Source of the DNA: Gulosibacter sp. 10
Lineage (GTDB): Bacteria; Actinomycetota; Actinomycetes; Actinomycetales; Microbacteriaceae
Assembly (NCBI RefSeq): GCF_900163695.1
Contig: NZ_FUIC01000045.1
Location: 1-64,000, forward strand
Reading direction: 5' to 3'
Length of the DNA: 64,000 nt
Shown here piece after piece: positions 1-11,906 of this stretch. A program made the position numbers and the translations under genes. A model generated the notes under the pieces. The model did no database searches, was not told the DNA's origin, and saw nothing but the letters and a program-made list of their open reading frames with translations. Positions within the stretch are counted from its first letter, which is position 1. Each line of letters starts with the position of its first letter.

Positions 1-110
1 GGGTCCAAAAAATGGCATTAGACAATAAAAGTGCACACTGTTGAGTTCTCAAGGATCGGATGCAACCGAACGCCCAACCCGACCAAATCGGGCCGCTGCT
101 CGGCCGCAGC
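1..110 (-). promoter_or_regulatory. rRNA operon leader (16S lies off left edge)
   Basis: On the minus strand, positions 53-34 read TTGAGAACTCAACAGTGTGC, the motif found in precursor-16S leaders of actinobacterial rrn operons, followed by an A/T-rich stretch (about 33-1) of the kind that leads to the 16S gene. The self-complementary TTGAG/CTCAA core lies at about 42-53. The direction implies that 16S rRNA begins shortly beyond position 1, outside this window, so no mature rRNA is annotated. The position next to tyrS and argH fits microbacterial gene order. The motif assignment is from memory of the family and was not checked by alignment. Confidence 0.75.
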
Positions 111-116
111 TAGAAT

Positions 117-146
117 ATTTTTGCCCGAGTCGTCTGCGCTTGTCAA
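117..146 (-). promoter_or_regulatory. Candidate rrn promoter
   Basis: Reading the minus strand, a perfect -35 TTGACA (146-141) is followed after 18 bases by AAAAAT (122-117), a 4 of 6 match to the -10 consensus. Transcription would start near 110 and run into the rRNA leader. A TATTCT further downstream is an alternative -10, but its 23-base spacing is too long. Positions 147-372 show no gene or recognised signal. The promoter is likely but not proven. Confidence 0.6.
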
Positions 147-372
147 CCTCGTGTTTCCACGCGGTTCACGCAGCTCGGGAACCGGAGACCTGAGCCTCCG
201 ACCTAGCCTCATCGACCGGAGCCGATGAGCCTGGAAGAAGCGCGCCGATCCGATGATCGGACCGTCTGGCTTCTTCGCTGTGTCGTTCGCGCTGCCCGGT
301 TCACCCTGCGGTGTTCCGTGCCTCGCGGCGACAAGGAAGAACATTACGGACTTCCCACCCCTCGCGCAAATC

Positions 373-414
373 AGGCCCGCATCTCGGGCGTGTCGTACGC
401 CGAGATGCGGGCCT
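373..414 (-). terminator. Terminator after tyrS
   Basis: A perfect 15-bp inverted repeat (373-387 with 400-414) with a 12-base loop lies just past the tyrS stop codon. There is no long T tract, as is usual in GC-rich actinobacteria. It separates tyrS from the downstream rrn promoter. Confidence 0.8.
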
Positions 415-437
415 GTCCGTTGCGCCGCCGCGGGAGG

Positions 438-1742
438 CTACTCCCCCACGATGGCCCCTACGAGAGTCTTCTTGCCTCGACGGACGATGACCGCGCGGCC
501 GGCGAGCAGGTCGTCCCCGCCGAGCACTCGATGCTCGTCCTCCACCCGGACGTTGTTCAGCGAGACCCCGCCCTGCTTGATCGCGCGCCGGGCGGCGCTC
601 AGGGAGTCCACGGCCCCGGTGGCGACGAGCACCTGCGCGACCTCGTCGCCGATCGACGCCTCGGCGTGCGGCAGCTCGGCGATGGCGGAGCGGAGGGTTT
701 CGCCGTCCAGCCGCCAGACATCCCCCTGGCCGAAGAGCGCCTCGGACGCGGCGATCGCCTTGTCGGTCGCCTCGTCGCCGTGGACGAGGGACGTGACCGC
801 TCGGGCGAGCGCGCGCTGGGCCTCGCGGCGGAACGGCTCGCGCTGCACCTTCTCGGCGAACTCGCCGATCTCCTCCCGGGTGAAGAACGTGAACACCTTG
901 AGACGGTCGACCACGTCGGCGTCGTCGGTGTTGAGCCAGAACTGGTAGAACGCGTACGCCGAGGTCAGCTCGGCGTCGATCCAGATCGCGTTGCCCTCGG
1001 ACTTCCCGAACTTGGTGCCGTCCGAGTTGGTGATCAGCGGCGAGCCGAGCGCGTGCGCCGACGCCCCCTCCACGCGGCGGATGAGGTCCACGCCGCCGAC
1101 GAGGTTGCCCCACTGGTCCGAGCCGCCGGTCTGCATCTCGAGCCCGTAGTTGCGGTAGAGCTGCAGGAAGTCGTAGGCCTGGAGGATCTGGTAGCTGAAC
1201 TCGGTGTAGGAGATGCCCGCATCGGAGTTCAGCCGCGCCGAGACGGCGTCCTTCTTGAGCATCGACCCCACCCGGAAGTGCTTGCCGAGATCGCGCAGGA
1301 AGTCGATCGCGCTGAGGTCGATGGTCCAGTCCAGGTTGTTGGCCATGCGCGCGGCGTGCTCCCCCTCGAAGTCGAGGTACCACTCGACCTGTCCGCGCAG
1401 GCCCTCGACCCATTCCGCCACGACCTCGCGGGAGTTGAGCGTGCGCTCCGCGGTGGGCCGCGGGTCGCCGATCAGGCCGGTGGATCCGCCGACCAGGCCG
1501 ATCGGGTTGTTGCCCGCGAGCTGCAGTCGGCGCAGGAGCAGCAGCTGCACCAGGTGGCCGAGGTGCAGGCTCGGCGCGGTCGGGTCGAAGCCGCAGTAAT
1601 ACGTGATCGGGCCCTCGTCCATGCGAGCCCGCAGCTCGTCCAGGTCCGTGGAGACGTGGATGTAGCCGCGCCACTCGAGTTCGTCGAGGATGTGGTCGAA
1701 CGAGGGATCGTTCTTCTGCCATGAGAGATCGCGTAGTGTCAC
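438..1742 (-). CDS. tyrS: Tyrosine--tRNA ligase
   Basis: Charges tRNA-Tyr with tyrosine in the cytoplasm. The 434-residue length is normal for the bacterial class I enzyme. The HIGH-type motif is HLGH (about residues 60-63) and the KMSKS-type loop is KFGKS (244-248). The tyrosine-binding region with YCGFDPTAPSLH precedes HLGH, and the last 65 or so residues form an S4-like RNA-binding domain with the GGVSLNN element. The start is GTG at 1742; the upstream ribosome site is weak. It is followed by a strong hairpin terminator and then an rRNA operon, and sits downstream of argH on the same strand. The function is secure. Confidence 0.97.
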   Translation of the reverse strand: MTLRDLSWQKNDPSFDHILDELEWRGYIHVSTDLDELRARMDEGPITYYCGFDPTAPSLHLGHLVQLLLLRRLQLAGNNPIGLVGGSTGLIGDPRPTAERTLNSREVVAEWVEGLRGQVEWYLDFEGEHAARMANNLDWTIDLSAIDFLRDLGKHFRVGSMLKKDAVSARLNSDAGISYTEFSYQILQAYDFLQLYRNYGLEMQTGGSDQWGNLVGGVDLIRRVEGASAHALGSPLITNSDGTKFGKSEGNAIWIDAELTSAYAFYQFWLNTDDADVVDRLKVFTFFTREEIGEFAEKVQREPFRREAQRALARAVTSLVHGDEATDKAIAASEALFGQGDVWRLDGETLRSAIAELPHAEASIGDEVAQVLVATGAVDSLSAARRAIKQGGVSLNNVRVEDEHRVLGGDDLLAGRAVIVRRGKKTLVGAIVGE

Positions 1743-1766
1743 GCGCTCAACAGTACCAACACGGAA

Positions 1767-1801
1767 GGCCCCGATCGCGACGAGAATGCGCGATCGGGGC
1801 C
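1767..1801 (-). terminator. Terminator after argH
   Basis: A perfect 13-bp stem (1767-1779 with 1789-1801) with a 9-base loop lies between the argH stop and the tyrS start. It ends the arginine transcript and suggests that tyrS has its own promoter. Confidence 0.8.
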
Positions 1802-1817
1802 CTGGGCGCGGGAGGGC

Positions 1818-4242
<2,425 letters not shown>

Positions 4243-4281
4243 TCCTGCCCTTTCTAGATAGGTGACCACTGTAGCGCGGGG

Positions 4282-5190
4282 CTACTCGACGACCTCGGTG
4301 CCGAACCCGTCGGTGGTGAAGATTTCGATCAGGGTCGAGTGCGGCACCCGGCCGTCGATGATGGTCGCGTGCTTGACGCCGCCGTCGATGGCCTCGAGGC
4401 AGGCCTGCGCCTTGGGGATCATCCCCGACTCGAGGGTGCCGAGCATCTGCCGGAGCTCGTCCGCGGTGATGCTCGAGGCGAGCGAATCGCGGTCGGGCCA
4501 GTTGCGGTAGAGGCCCTCGACGTCGGTGAGCATCACGAGCTTCTTCGCCCCGAGCGCCACCGCGAGCGCCGCGGCGGCGCGGTCGGCGTTGATGTTCAGC
4601 GCCTTCCGGGGCTGGTCGACGTCGCTCGCGATGGTCGACACGACGGGGATACGCCCCGCCGCGATGTCCGCCCGGACCACGTTCGGGTTCACCGCCACGA
4701 TCTCGCCGACGTGGCCGAGATCCACGGGGTTGCCCGAGGCGTCCGTGGTCTTGCGCTTGGCCTGGAAGAGTCCCGCGTCCTCGCCGGAGGTGCCGGTCGC
4801 GACCGGGGCGAGGTCGTTGATCGCCGAGACGAGCTCGCGGGCGACCTGCCCGCCGAGCACCATCCGCACGACCTCGATCGCCTCCTCGGAGGTGTAGCGG
4901 TAGCCCGCGCGGAACTCCGATTCGATGCCGAGCTTGTCGAGCATCCTGGAGATGTGCGGGCCGCCGCCGTGCACGACCACCGGGTGGACGCCGGCGTAGC
5001 GGAGGAACGCGATGTCGGAGGCGAAGGCCTCGATGAGCTCGGGATCAACCATCGCATTGCCGCCGAACTTCACGACGACGATCTGGTCGTTGTAGCGCTG
5101 CATCCAGGGCAGCGCCTCGATGAGGGTCTCGACCTTGGCGGTGGATGCGGCGAAGCGCGGGTCCGCCGAGACTTCGGAGGGGTCTGACAT
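4282..5190 (-). CDS. argB: Acetylglutamate kinase
   Basis: Phosphorylates N-acetylglutamate, the second step of the cyclic arginine pathway. The 302-residue protein shows KFGGNAM (about 41-47), HGGGPHIS (74-81) and a conserved LTDVEGLY segment of the amino-acid kinase fold. The N-terminal helix before the kinase core (residues 15-35) is the feature usually linked to hexameric, arginine-inhibited forms, so feedback inhibition by arginine is likely but inferred. The ATG at 5190 follows a GGAAGG ribosome site. It lies 13 bases after argJ and 39 bases before argF. Confidence 0.96.
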   Translation of the reverse strand: MSDPSEVSADPRFAASTAKVETLIEALPWMQRYNDQIVVVKFGGNAMVDPELIEAFASDIAFLRYAGVHPVVVHGGGPHISRMLDKLGIESEFRAGYRYTSEEAIEVVRMVLGGQVARELVSAINDLAPVATGTSGEDAGLFQAKRKTTDASGNPVDLGHVGEIVAVNPNVVRADIAAGRIPVVSTIASDVDQPRKALNINADRAAAALAVALGAKKLVMLTDVEGLYRNWPDRDSLASSITADELRQMLGTLESGMIPKAQACLEAIDGGVKHATIIDGRVPHSTLIEIFTTDGFGTEVVE

Positions 5191-5203
5191 GGTGCCTTCC
5201 GGT

Positions 5204-6367
5204 CTAGGAGGAGTAGGCGCTGTTCTCGTGCACGTAGTCGTGCGTGAGGTCGTTGGTGAGGATCGTCGCCGAGGCGTCGCCGGCGTGGAGGTCGATGAGC
5301 ACGTCCGTCTCGCGGGGCGAGAGGTCCACGCCCTCGACGGGCTCGTGCGGCGTTCCGGCCTTGCAGACCATCGAGCCGTTCATCGTCACGTCGATCGCCC
5401 GCGGGTCGAACCGCGCATCGGTCGTGCCGATCGCGGCGAGCACGCGGCCCCAGTTCGGGTCCTGGCCGAAGATGGCCGCCTTGAACAGGTTGGAGCGGCT
5501 CACGGCGCGCGAGACGTCCACGGCCTCCTGCTCGGTGGCGGCGCCGACCGTGGTGATCGCGATGTCGTGGCTCGAGCCCTCGGCATCCCTCTGGAGCATG
5601 CTCGAGAGCTCGGCGCAGAGATCGGTGAGCAGGCCCGTGAACTCCTCGAGGTCGGGCGTCACGCCGGCGGCGCCGGAGGCGAGCAGCGCGACGGTGTCGT
5701 TGGTGGACATGCAGCCGTCCGAGTCGACTCGGTCGAACGTGACCCTCGTGGCCGCGCGCAGCGCCGAGTCGAGCTGCGCCGACTCCAGGTCGGCGTCGGT
5801 GGTGATGACGACGAGCATCGTCGCGAGGCCCGGGGCCAGCATGCCGGCGCCCTTGGCCATGCCGCCGATCGTGTAGCCGGAGCCCGAGCGGGTGGCGACC
5901 TTCCGTACCGAGTCGGTCGTGAGGATGCCGTCGGCCGCGTCGGAGCCCGCGCCGGCGTCGGCGGCGAGCAGCGGATGCGCCGCCTCGACCCCGGCGAGCA
6001 GCTTGTCGCGCCAGGACTGGTCGCCCATGCCGATCAGGCCCGTGGAGGCGACGAGCACGTCGCCCGCGGAGAGGCCGAGCAGCCCCGCCGCCTTCTCCGC
6101 GGTGAGCCGGGTGGTCTCGGCGCCGAACTCGCCCGTGAAGCAGTTCGCCCCGCCGGAGTTGAGCGCGATGGCCGAGACCGTGCCGTCGGCGATGACCCGG
6201 CGCGACCAGGTGACGGGGTGCGCCTCGCAGCGGTTCTCGGTGAACACCGCGGCGGCCGCCGCGGAAGGCCCGTCGTTCACCACGAGCACGACGTCGCGGC
6301 CGCCGCTGGCCTTGAGCCCGGCGGCGACGCCGGCGGCGCGGAATCCTTGAGGTGCGGTTACTGTCAC
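5204..6367 (-). CDS. argJ: Bifunctional ornithine acetyltransferase / N-acetylglutamate synthase
   Basis: Recycles the acetyl group from N-acetylornithine to glutamate, giving the cyclic pathway. The protein is 387 residues with the autocleavage region [14 protein letters not shown]; self-cleavage is expected between A182 and T183, freeing the threonine nucleophile. The start is GTG at 6367, overlapping the argC stop as GTGA, with GGAG seven bases upstream inside argC. The reading frame stays open far upstream through argC, but that extension is only a high-GC shadow. Whether it is bifunctional or transfers only cannot be told from sequence. Confidence 0.95.
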   Translation of the reverse strand: MTVTAPQGFRAAGVAAGLKASGGRDVVLVVNDGPSAAAAAVFTENRCEAHPVTWSRRVIADGTVSAIALNSGGANCFTGEFGAETTRLTAEKAAGLLGLSAGDVLVASTGLIGMGDQSWRDKLLAGVEAAHPLLAADAGAGSDAADGILTTDSVRKVATRSGSGYTIGGMAKGAGMLAPGLATMLVVITTDADLESAQLDSALRAATRVTFDRVDSDGCMSTNDTVALLASGAAGVTPDLEEFTGLLTDLCAELSSMLQRDAEGSSHDIAITTVGAATEQEAVDVSRAVSRSNLFKAAIFGQDPNWGRVLAAIGTTDARFDPRAIDVTMNGSMVCKAGTPHEPVEGVDLSPRETDVLIDLHAGDASATILTNDLTHDYVHENSAYSS

Positions 6368-7410
6368 GGTGCTACTCCATTGATCGGCAGGCTGATGGTC
6401 TCTTCGAGGCCGAGCGAGATGTTCGCGGACTGCACGGCGGCGCCCGCCGTGCCCTTCCCGAGGTTGTCCAGGGCGCTGATCGCGATGAGCCGGCCCGCGC
6501 GCTCGTCGATGCCGAACGCGATCTGCGTGCGGTTCGAGCCCGCGACGTCCGAGGTGCGCGGGTACCGCCCGTCCTCGAGCAGCTCGATGAAGGTCTCGTC
6601 GCCGTAGGCCTCCTCGTAGGCTTCCCGGACCCGCTCGAGCGTCGCGCCCTCCGCGAGCTGCCCGGTGCAGGTCGCGAGGATGCCGCGCGAGGCCGGCACG
6701 AGGACGGGCGTGAAGCTGAGGCGCACGTCCCTGCCCGAGGCGTTGCGCAGGTTCTGCCGGATCTCGGGGTTGTGCCGGTGGCCGCCGAAGGCGTTGTAGG
6801 GCACGAGGTTGCCGATCAGCTCGCTCGCGAGCATGCCCACGGAGGCTTTCTTGCCCGCTCCGGAGGGGCCGACGGCGAGCACCGTGCTGATCCCCTCCGA
6901 GCCGATCAGGCCCGCGCGGACGAGCGGCGCCAGCGCGAGGGTCACCGCGGTGACGTTGCAGCCCGGCACGGCGATGCGGCGCGCGGCCTCGAGGTTGCGG
7001 CGCTGCTTGCCCCCGTCGGCGAGCACGAGCTCCGGCATCCCGTAGGTCCATGATCCGGCCCATTCGCCCGGGTAGTAGTCGGTCCAGTCCGCCTCCCGCT
7101 CGAGCCGGTGATCGGCCGCCGCGTCGACGACGAGCGTCCCCTCGGGGAGCTCCTCGGTGAGCGCGCCGGAGTGCCCGTGCGGCAGCGCGAGGAACACGAC
7201 GTCGTGGCCGCGCAGCGATTCGGCCTCGGTCTTCTCGAGCACGAGGTCGCCGTAGCTCGCGAGATGCGGGTGCACGTCTCGCAGCCGCTGCCCCGCCTGC
7301 GAGTGGGCGGTCACCGTACGGACCTCGAATTCCGGGTGCACGGCCAGCAGGCGCAGCAGCTCGCCCCCGCCGTAGCCCGATGCACCGGCTACTGCTACCG
7401 AAAACGTCAT
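6364..7410 (-). CDS. argC: N-acetyl-gamma-glutamyl-phosphate reductase
   Basis: NADPH-dependent reduction of N-acetylglutamyl phosphate to the semialdehyde. The nucleotide loop GASGYGGGE is at residues 9-17 and the catalytic cysteine is C151 in VPGCNVTA. I place the start at the ATG at 7410 (348 residues) because the fold begins at [12 protein letters not shown] and AGGA lies eight bases upstream; an ATG nine bases earlier (7419) is possible. It is the first gene of the arg run, divergent from sufS, with only 70 bases between the two starts. I saw no clear ArgR operator there. Confidence 0.95.
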   Translation of the reverse strand: MTFSVAVAGASGYGGGELLRLLAVHPEFEVRTVTAHSQAGQRLRDVHPHLASYGDLVLEKTEAESLRGHDVVFLALPHGHSGALTEELPEGTLVVDAAADHRLEREADWTDYYPGEWAGSWTYGMPELVLADGGKQRRNLEAARRIAVPGCNVTAVTLALAPLVRAGLIGSEGISTVLAVGPSGAGKKASVGMLASELIGNLVPYNAFGGHRHNPEIRQNLRNASGRDVRLSFTPVLVPASRGILATCTGQLAEGATLERVREAYEEAYGDETFIELLEDGRYPRTSDVAGSNRTQIAFGIDERAGRLIAISALDNLGKGTAGAAVQSANISLGLEETISLPINGVAP

Positions 7411-7480
7411 GGGGTCCATCCTAAGCCCGGCGCGAGGACTACCCTGGTCTCCAGTGTCTCCCGACCCGCAGAGGAAAGTT

Positions 7481-8788
7481 TTGACGACATCGGAATCGCC
7501 CGCGTCCACCGCTCGACTCGACGACCGGCGCGCACAGGAGCTGCGCCGCGACTTCCCCGTCCTGAGTCAGGAGGTGCACGGCAGGCCGCTCGTCTACCTC
7601 GACTTCGGCGCCACCGCCCAGCGCCCGCGCGCGGTGCTCGATGCGGAACGCGCGTTCCTGTCCGAGCACAACGCCGCGGTGCACCGCGGCGCCCATGAGC
7701 TCGCCGCACTCTCGACGGGCGACTTCGAGGACGCGCGCGCGACCGTGGCCGAGTTCATCGGCGCCGACGTCGACGAGATCGCCTGGCAGTCCGGCGCGAC
7801 GGACGCGCTCAACACCGTGGCCCTCGGCATCGGCGCCGCCTCGCGCGGGCGCGGCGGCGAGGGCTCGGCGCCCCTGCGGCTCGGGCCCGGCGACGAGATC
7901 CTCATCACCGAGGCGGAGCACCACGCCAACCTCGTGCCCTGGCAGGAGCTCGCGCTCGCGACCGGCGCCGCGCTGCGGTGGATCCCGGTCAACGAGCGGG
8001 GCACCTGGACGATCGACGACGCCCGCGCGCTCGTCTCCCCGCGCACGCGCATCATCGCCTTCGCGCACGTCTCGAACGTGACGGGCATGATCGCGCCCGT
8101 GGCGGAGCTCGTCGAGCTCGCCGCCGCCGTCGGCGCGATCACGGTGCTCGACGCCTGCCAGTCCGTGCCGCACCGGCCCGTGGACGTGCATGCCCTCGGC
8201 ATCGACTTCGCCGCGTTCTCGGGCCACAAGATGGCCGGGCCGAACGGCATCGGCGTGCTCTACGGGCGCCGCGAGCGCCTCGCGCAGCTGCCTCCGGCCC
8301 GCACGGGCGGCTCGATGATCGAGGTGGTCGCCATGGACGGGACCACCTTCATGGACCCGCCCACCCGCTTCGAGGCGGGCACGCAGCCGGTCTCGCAGGC
8401 CGTGGCCCTCGCCGAGGCCTGCCGCTATCTGCGCGCCGTGGGCATGGAGGAGATCCGCCGGCACGAGGAGGCCATCGGCGCCCGCCTCGTGCGCGAGCTG
8501 AGCGCCATCCCCGGCGTCGCCGTGCTCGGGGACGGCCCCGACGCCCCTCGTTCCGGCCTCGCCTCGTTCGCCGTCGAGGGCGTGCACTCCCACGACGTCT
8601 CGCAGTTCCTCGACGCCGCCGGCATCGCGGTGCGCGGCGGCCACCACTGCGCCCAGCCGCTGCACCGCCGCCTCGGCCTGACCGCGTCGACGCGCGCCTC
8701 CTCCTACCTCACGACCTCGGACGACGAGATCGACGCCCTGCTCGACGCGCTCCGCGGCGTGCGCGCGTACTTCGGGGCGGACCGATGA
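7481..8788 (+). CDS. sufS: Cysteine desulfurase (SufS type)
   Basis: PLP enzyme that takes sulfur from cysteine as a persulfide for iron-sulfur cluster assembly. The PLP lysine is K250 in FSGHKMAG and the persulfide cysteine is C390 in RGGHHCAQP, the class II signature. The start is TTG at 7481 behind the strong site GAGGAAAG (7471-7478), giving 435 residues; an upstream in-frame ATG at 7409 has no ribosome site and overlaps argC. The stop overlaps the sufU start (ATGA). The scaffold genes sufBCD are not next to it. Confidence 0.95.
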   Translation: MTTSESPASTARLDDRRAQELRRDFPVLSQEVHGRPLVYLDFGATAQRPRAVLDAERAFLSEHNAAVHRGAHELAALSTGDFEDARATVAEFIGADVDEIAWQSGATDALNTVALGIGAASRGRGGEGSAPLRLGPGDEILITEAEHHANLVPWQELALATGAALRWIPVNERGTWTIDDARALVSPRTRIIAFAHVSNVTGMIAPVAELVELAAAVGAITVLDACQSVPHRPVDVHALGIDFAAFSGHKMAGPNGIGVLYGRRERLAQLPPARTGGSMIEVVAMDGTTFMDPPTRFEAGTQPVSQAVALAEACRYLRAVGMEEIRRHEEAIGARLVRELSAIPGVAVLGDGPDAPRSGLASFAVEGVHSHDVSQFLDAAGIAVRGGHHCAQPLHRRLGLTASTRASSYLTTSDDEIDALLDALRGVRAYFGADR

Positions 8789-9240
8789 GCGGCCTCGACA
8801 GCCTGTACCAGGACCTCATCCTCGATCACGCGCGGCGCCGCTCGGGCGAAGGGGCGATCGAGCCCTTCGACGCCGAGCACTTCGAGAAGAACCCGTCCTG
8901 CGGGGACGAGATCACGCTGCGCGTCCGGCTCGACGGGGACCGCATCGACGCGATCGGCTGGACCGGGGACGGCTGCTCGATCTCGATGGCCTCCGCCTCG
9001 ATCCTCGTGGATCAGCTCCTCGGCCGCCCGGTCGCGGACGCGCGCCTCGGCGTGGACACGATGCGCGCGATGCTCCGCTCCCGCGGCGCCATGGACATCC
9101 CCGACGACTCCCCCGAGGCCGAGATCATCGGCGACGCCATCGCCCTCGAGGGCGTCGGCAAGTACGTCATGCGCGTGAAGTGCGCGATGCTCGGCTGGGT
9201 CGCGCTCGAGGCCGCGCTGCGGGAGGCCGAGGCCGCCTGA
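8785..9240 (+). CDS. sufU: Zinc-dependent sulfurtransferase SufU
   Basis: Accepts the persulfide from SufS and passes it to the cluster scaffold. In 151 residues the three conserved cysteines are C39 (NPSCGDEI), C64 (GDGCSIS) and C133 (VKCAMLGW), with D41 as the fourth zinc ligand. It is coupled to sufS by a four-base ATGA overlap. The zinc-binding set and pairing with SufS favour the SufU role over a classic IscU scaffold. It is followed by a long perfect hairpin shared with pheT on the other strand. Confidence 0.94.
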   Translation: MSGLDSLYQDLILDHARRRSGEGAIEPFDAEHFEKNPSCGDEITLRVRLDGDRIDAIGWTGDGCSISMASASILVDQLLGRPVADARLGVDTMRAMLRSRGAMDIPDDSPEAEIIGDAIALEGVGKYVMRVKCAMLGWVALEAALREAEAA

Positions 9241-9277
9241 CCCCGGGGCGGCCGGCGCTCCTGCGCCGCCCGCCGCA

Positions 9278-9325
9278 CGGACAGGGGCCGTGCCCGCGGA
9301 GGATCGCGGGCACGGCCCCTGTCCG
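9278..9325. terminator. Bidirectional terminator between sufU and pheT
   Basis: A perfect 21-bp stem (9278-9298 with 9305-9325) and a six-base loop sit between the converging ends of sufU and pheT, so either transcript would form it. It is the longest perfect hairpin I found in the window. Confidence 0.85.
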
Positions 9326-9333
9326 CATGCCGG

Positions 9334-11904
9334 TCAGGCGCGGATGCGCGCCCCGAACAGCTCGGCGGCGCGGGCGGCCCCGGCCTCCTTCGCCTCGCTC
9401 GCCTCGGCCGCGGTGAGCGTCCGGTCCGTCGCGCGGAAGCGGAGCGCGAAGGTGAGCGACTTCTCGCCGTCCTCGAGCCCCGCGCCGCGGTAGTCCGCGA
9501 CGAGATGGCTCGACTCGAGCAGCGCTCCGGCACCGGCGCGGACCGCCTCGTGCACCTCCGCCGCGGGCACCGAGGCCGGCACCAGCAGCGAGAGGTCCTG
9601 CGTCGCCGCCGGAAAGCCCACGATCGTGCCCGCCGAGACGTGCCGGTCGGAGTGCTCCAGGACGCGGTCGATGTCGATCTCCGCCGCGGCCACGACCCGG
9701 GGCAGGTCGCGCTCGACCGTCACCGCCGGGTGCAGCTCGCCGGCGAAGCCGACGACGGCCTCCTCGCCCGCGGGCGAGACGACGTACACCTCGGCGCACC
9801 GGCCCGGGTGGAAGGCCCGATGCGAACCCCGCCGCACCCGCAGGTCGGCCGCCGTGGCGAGCGCCACGCGGTCCACCAGCTCGATCGCGTCCTGCCAGCC
9901 GTAGGGCTGCGCCTCGACGCCGGGCTGCTTGGGAGCGCGATTGCCGACGAGCACCGCGCCGAGCACGTAAGGCTGAGGCGGCAGGCCGTCGTCGAGCCGC
10001 TCGAGGGTCTCGGGGCTCGGACGCTCGGCCACCGGCGGCAGCTCGTCGACGCCGTACTCCTTCCCCGGCTCGGGGAGGAACACCCGGCCGAGCTCGAAGA
10101 TGCCGAGGTCCGTCATCCCGCGGGCGACGTTGCGGTGCGCGACGCCGACCAGGCCCGGGAGCATGCTCCGGCGCAGCCAGGCCTGCTGCGCGTCCATCGC
10201 GTTCTGCAGCTTCATCTGCGCCACCGGCTTGCCCTCGGGCGACGAGAACAGCGCGTTCTCCGCCTCGGGCAGGAAGGGGTAGCTCAGCACCTCGACGTGG
10301 CCGGTGGCGGCGAGCACGTCGCTCAGCTTGCGGCGCAGCGTCTGCTCGCGGGTGAGGCCGTGGCCCTGGGGCGACTGCGGCAGCACCGAGGGGATGCGGT
10401 CGAAGCCCTGGAGCCGGCCGACCTCCTCGACGAGCGCCACGTCGGCCGTGAGGTCGGGGCGCCACGTCGGGGGCGTCACCTCGAGCACGTCGGCCTCGGG
10501 GTCCGCGACGGCGCAGCCGACCGCCTCGAGCGAGTCGATCACCTCCGCGCGCTCGTAGTCGATGCCCATGCGGCGGGCGGGCAGGTCGGCGGCCATGCGC
10601 ACCGGCCGCGGCGCGCGGGGCTCGCCGAGCACGCTGCCGACGGGGCGGAGCGAGCCGCCCGCGAGCTCCACGAGCAGTTCGGCGACCCGGGCGCCCGCCC
10701 GGACGGCGACCGCCGGGTCCACCGTGCGCTCGAAGCGGCGCGAGGCCTCGGAGGGGAGGCGGTGGCGGCGGGCCGTGCGCGCGATGGAGATCGGCGAGAA
10801 GTTCGCCGCCTCGATGAACACGTTCTCGGTCGTGTCGGAGAGCTCGGTCTCCATGCCGCCCATGACGCCGGCGAGGCCGATCGGGCCGCGGTCGTCGGTG
10901 ATGAGGATGTCCTCGTCCGAGAGCGCGCGGTCGTTGCCGTCGAGGGTCGTGAGCCGCTCCCCCTGCCGCGCGCGACGGACGTGGATGCCGCCGCGGAGCC
11001 GGTCGAGGTCGTAGCCGTGGATGGGCTGGCCGAGCTCGAGCATCACGTAGTTCGTGATGTCGATGAGCAGGCCCAGCGGGCGCATGCCCGCGAGGCGGAG
11101 GCGCTGGGCGAGCCAGGCCGGGGTGGGGCGCGCCGGGTCGACGCCGGTGACGACGAAGCCGGCGAAGACCTCGCTGAGCGGCTGCTCCCGCACGGCCCGC
11201 TCCTCGGCGATCGACACGGGCACCCGCACCTCGTCGGCGGCGGGCGCGAGCCCGCGCTCGACGATCCCGTCGAGCTCGGGGCGGAGCGCGGGATCGCTGA
11301 ACTCCGCGCCGGTGGCGTGCGAGTACTCGCGGGCCAGGCCGCGGAGCGACATCGCGTAGCCGCGGTCGGGGGTCACGTTCACCTCGACCGCGACGTCGTC
11401 GAGGCCGAGCAGCGGCAGCGCGGGGGTGCCCGGCGCCGCCTCGACGCCCTTGCGCTCGAGCACGATGATCCCGTCGTGGTCCTCGCCGAGGCCCAGCTCG
11501 CGCTCGGAGGCGATCATGCCGTCGGACACGTGCCCGTAGGTCTTGCGCGCCGAGATGACGAAGTCGCCCGGCAGCTCGGCGCCGGGCAGCGCGACGACGA
11601 CGTGGTCGCCCGCGCCGAAGTTGTGCGCGCCGCAGACGATGCCGCGGACGTCCGCGCCGCCGTCGGCCGCCTGCTCCCCCTCGGGCGCGACGCGCACCTG
11701 GCACCAGTTGATGGTCTTGCCGTTCTTCTGCGGCTCGGGGGTCCGCTCGAGGACCTCGCCCACCACGATCGGCCCGGACACGCCGGCCGCGTGGATCGCC
11801 TCGTCCTCGAGGCCCACGCGCACGAACGCGTCGAGCACCTCGCGAGGAGTCGCCTCGGCGGGCACGCCGACGTACTCGCGCAGCCAAGAAATCGGGACAC
11901 GCAT
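9334..11904 (-). CDS. pheT: Phenylalanine--tRNA ligase beta subunit
   Basis: Large subunit of the heterotetrameric PheRS; it carries tRNA binding and editing. The 856-residue length is normal. It begins MRVPISWLREYV, has the N-terminal tRNA-binding (EMAP-like) domain at about residues 40-155, B3/B4 editing and B5 domains in the middle, and a C-terminal ferredoxin-like anticodon-binding domain. The start is ATG at 11904, two bases after the pheS stop, with a poor own ribosome site, so translation is probably coupled to pheS. An open frame reaching back to 12552 is a read-through shadow of pheS. Confidence 0.96.
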   Translation of the reverse strand: MRVPISWLREYVGVPAEATPREVLDAFVRVGLEDEAIHAAGVSGPIVVGEVLERTPEPQKNGKTINWCQVRVAPEGEQAADGGADVRGIVCGAHNFGAGDHVVVALPGAELPGDFVISARKTYGHVSDGMIASERELGLGEDHDGIIVLERKGVEAAPGTPALPLLGLDDVAVEVNVTPDRGYAMSLRGLAREYSHATGAEFSDPALRPELDGIVERGLAPAADEVRVPVSIAEERAVREQPLSEVFAGFVVTGVDPARPTPAWLAQRLRLAGMRPLGLLIDITNYVMLELGQPIHGYDLDRLRGGIHVRRARQGERLTTLDGNDRALSDEDILITDDRGPIGLAGVMGGMETELSDTTENVFIEAANFSPISIARTARRHRLPSEASRRFERTVDPAVAVRAGARVAELLVELAGGSLRPVGSVLGEPRAPRPVRMAADLPARRMGIDYERAEVIDSLEAVGCAVADPEADVLEVTPPTWRPDLTADVALVEEVGRLQGFDRIPSVLPQSPQGHGLTREQTLRRKLSDVLAATGHVEVLSYPFLPEAENALFSSPEGKPVAQMKLQNAMDAQQAWLRRSMLPGLVGVAHRNVARGMTDLGIFELGRVFLPEPGKEYGVDELPPVAERPSPETLERLDDGLPPQPYVLGAVLVGNRAPKQPGVEAQPYGWQDAIELVDRVALATAADLRVRRGSHRAFHPGRCAEVYVVSPAGEEAVVGFAGELHPAVTVERDLPRVVAAAEIDIDRVLEHSDRHVSAGTIVGFPAATQDLSLLVPASVPAAEVHEAVRAGAGALLESSHLVADYRGAGLEDGEKSLTFALRFRATDRTLTAAEASEAKEAGAARAAELFGARIRA

Positions 11905-11906
11905 CC

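Noticed and set aside
1-437. A small coding frame in the first 437 bases.
   Set aside because: The frames on both strands lack ribosome sites and similarity; the stretch is explained by the rRNA leader, promoter and tyrS terminator.
7411-7480. An ArgR operator between argC and sufS.
   Set aside because: No convincing ARG-box palindrome is visible in the 70 bases.
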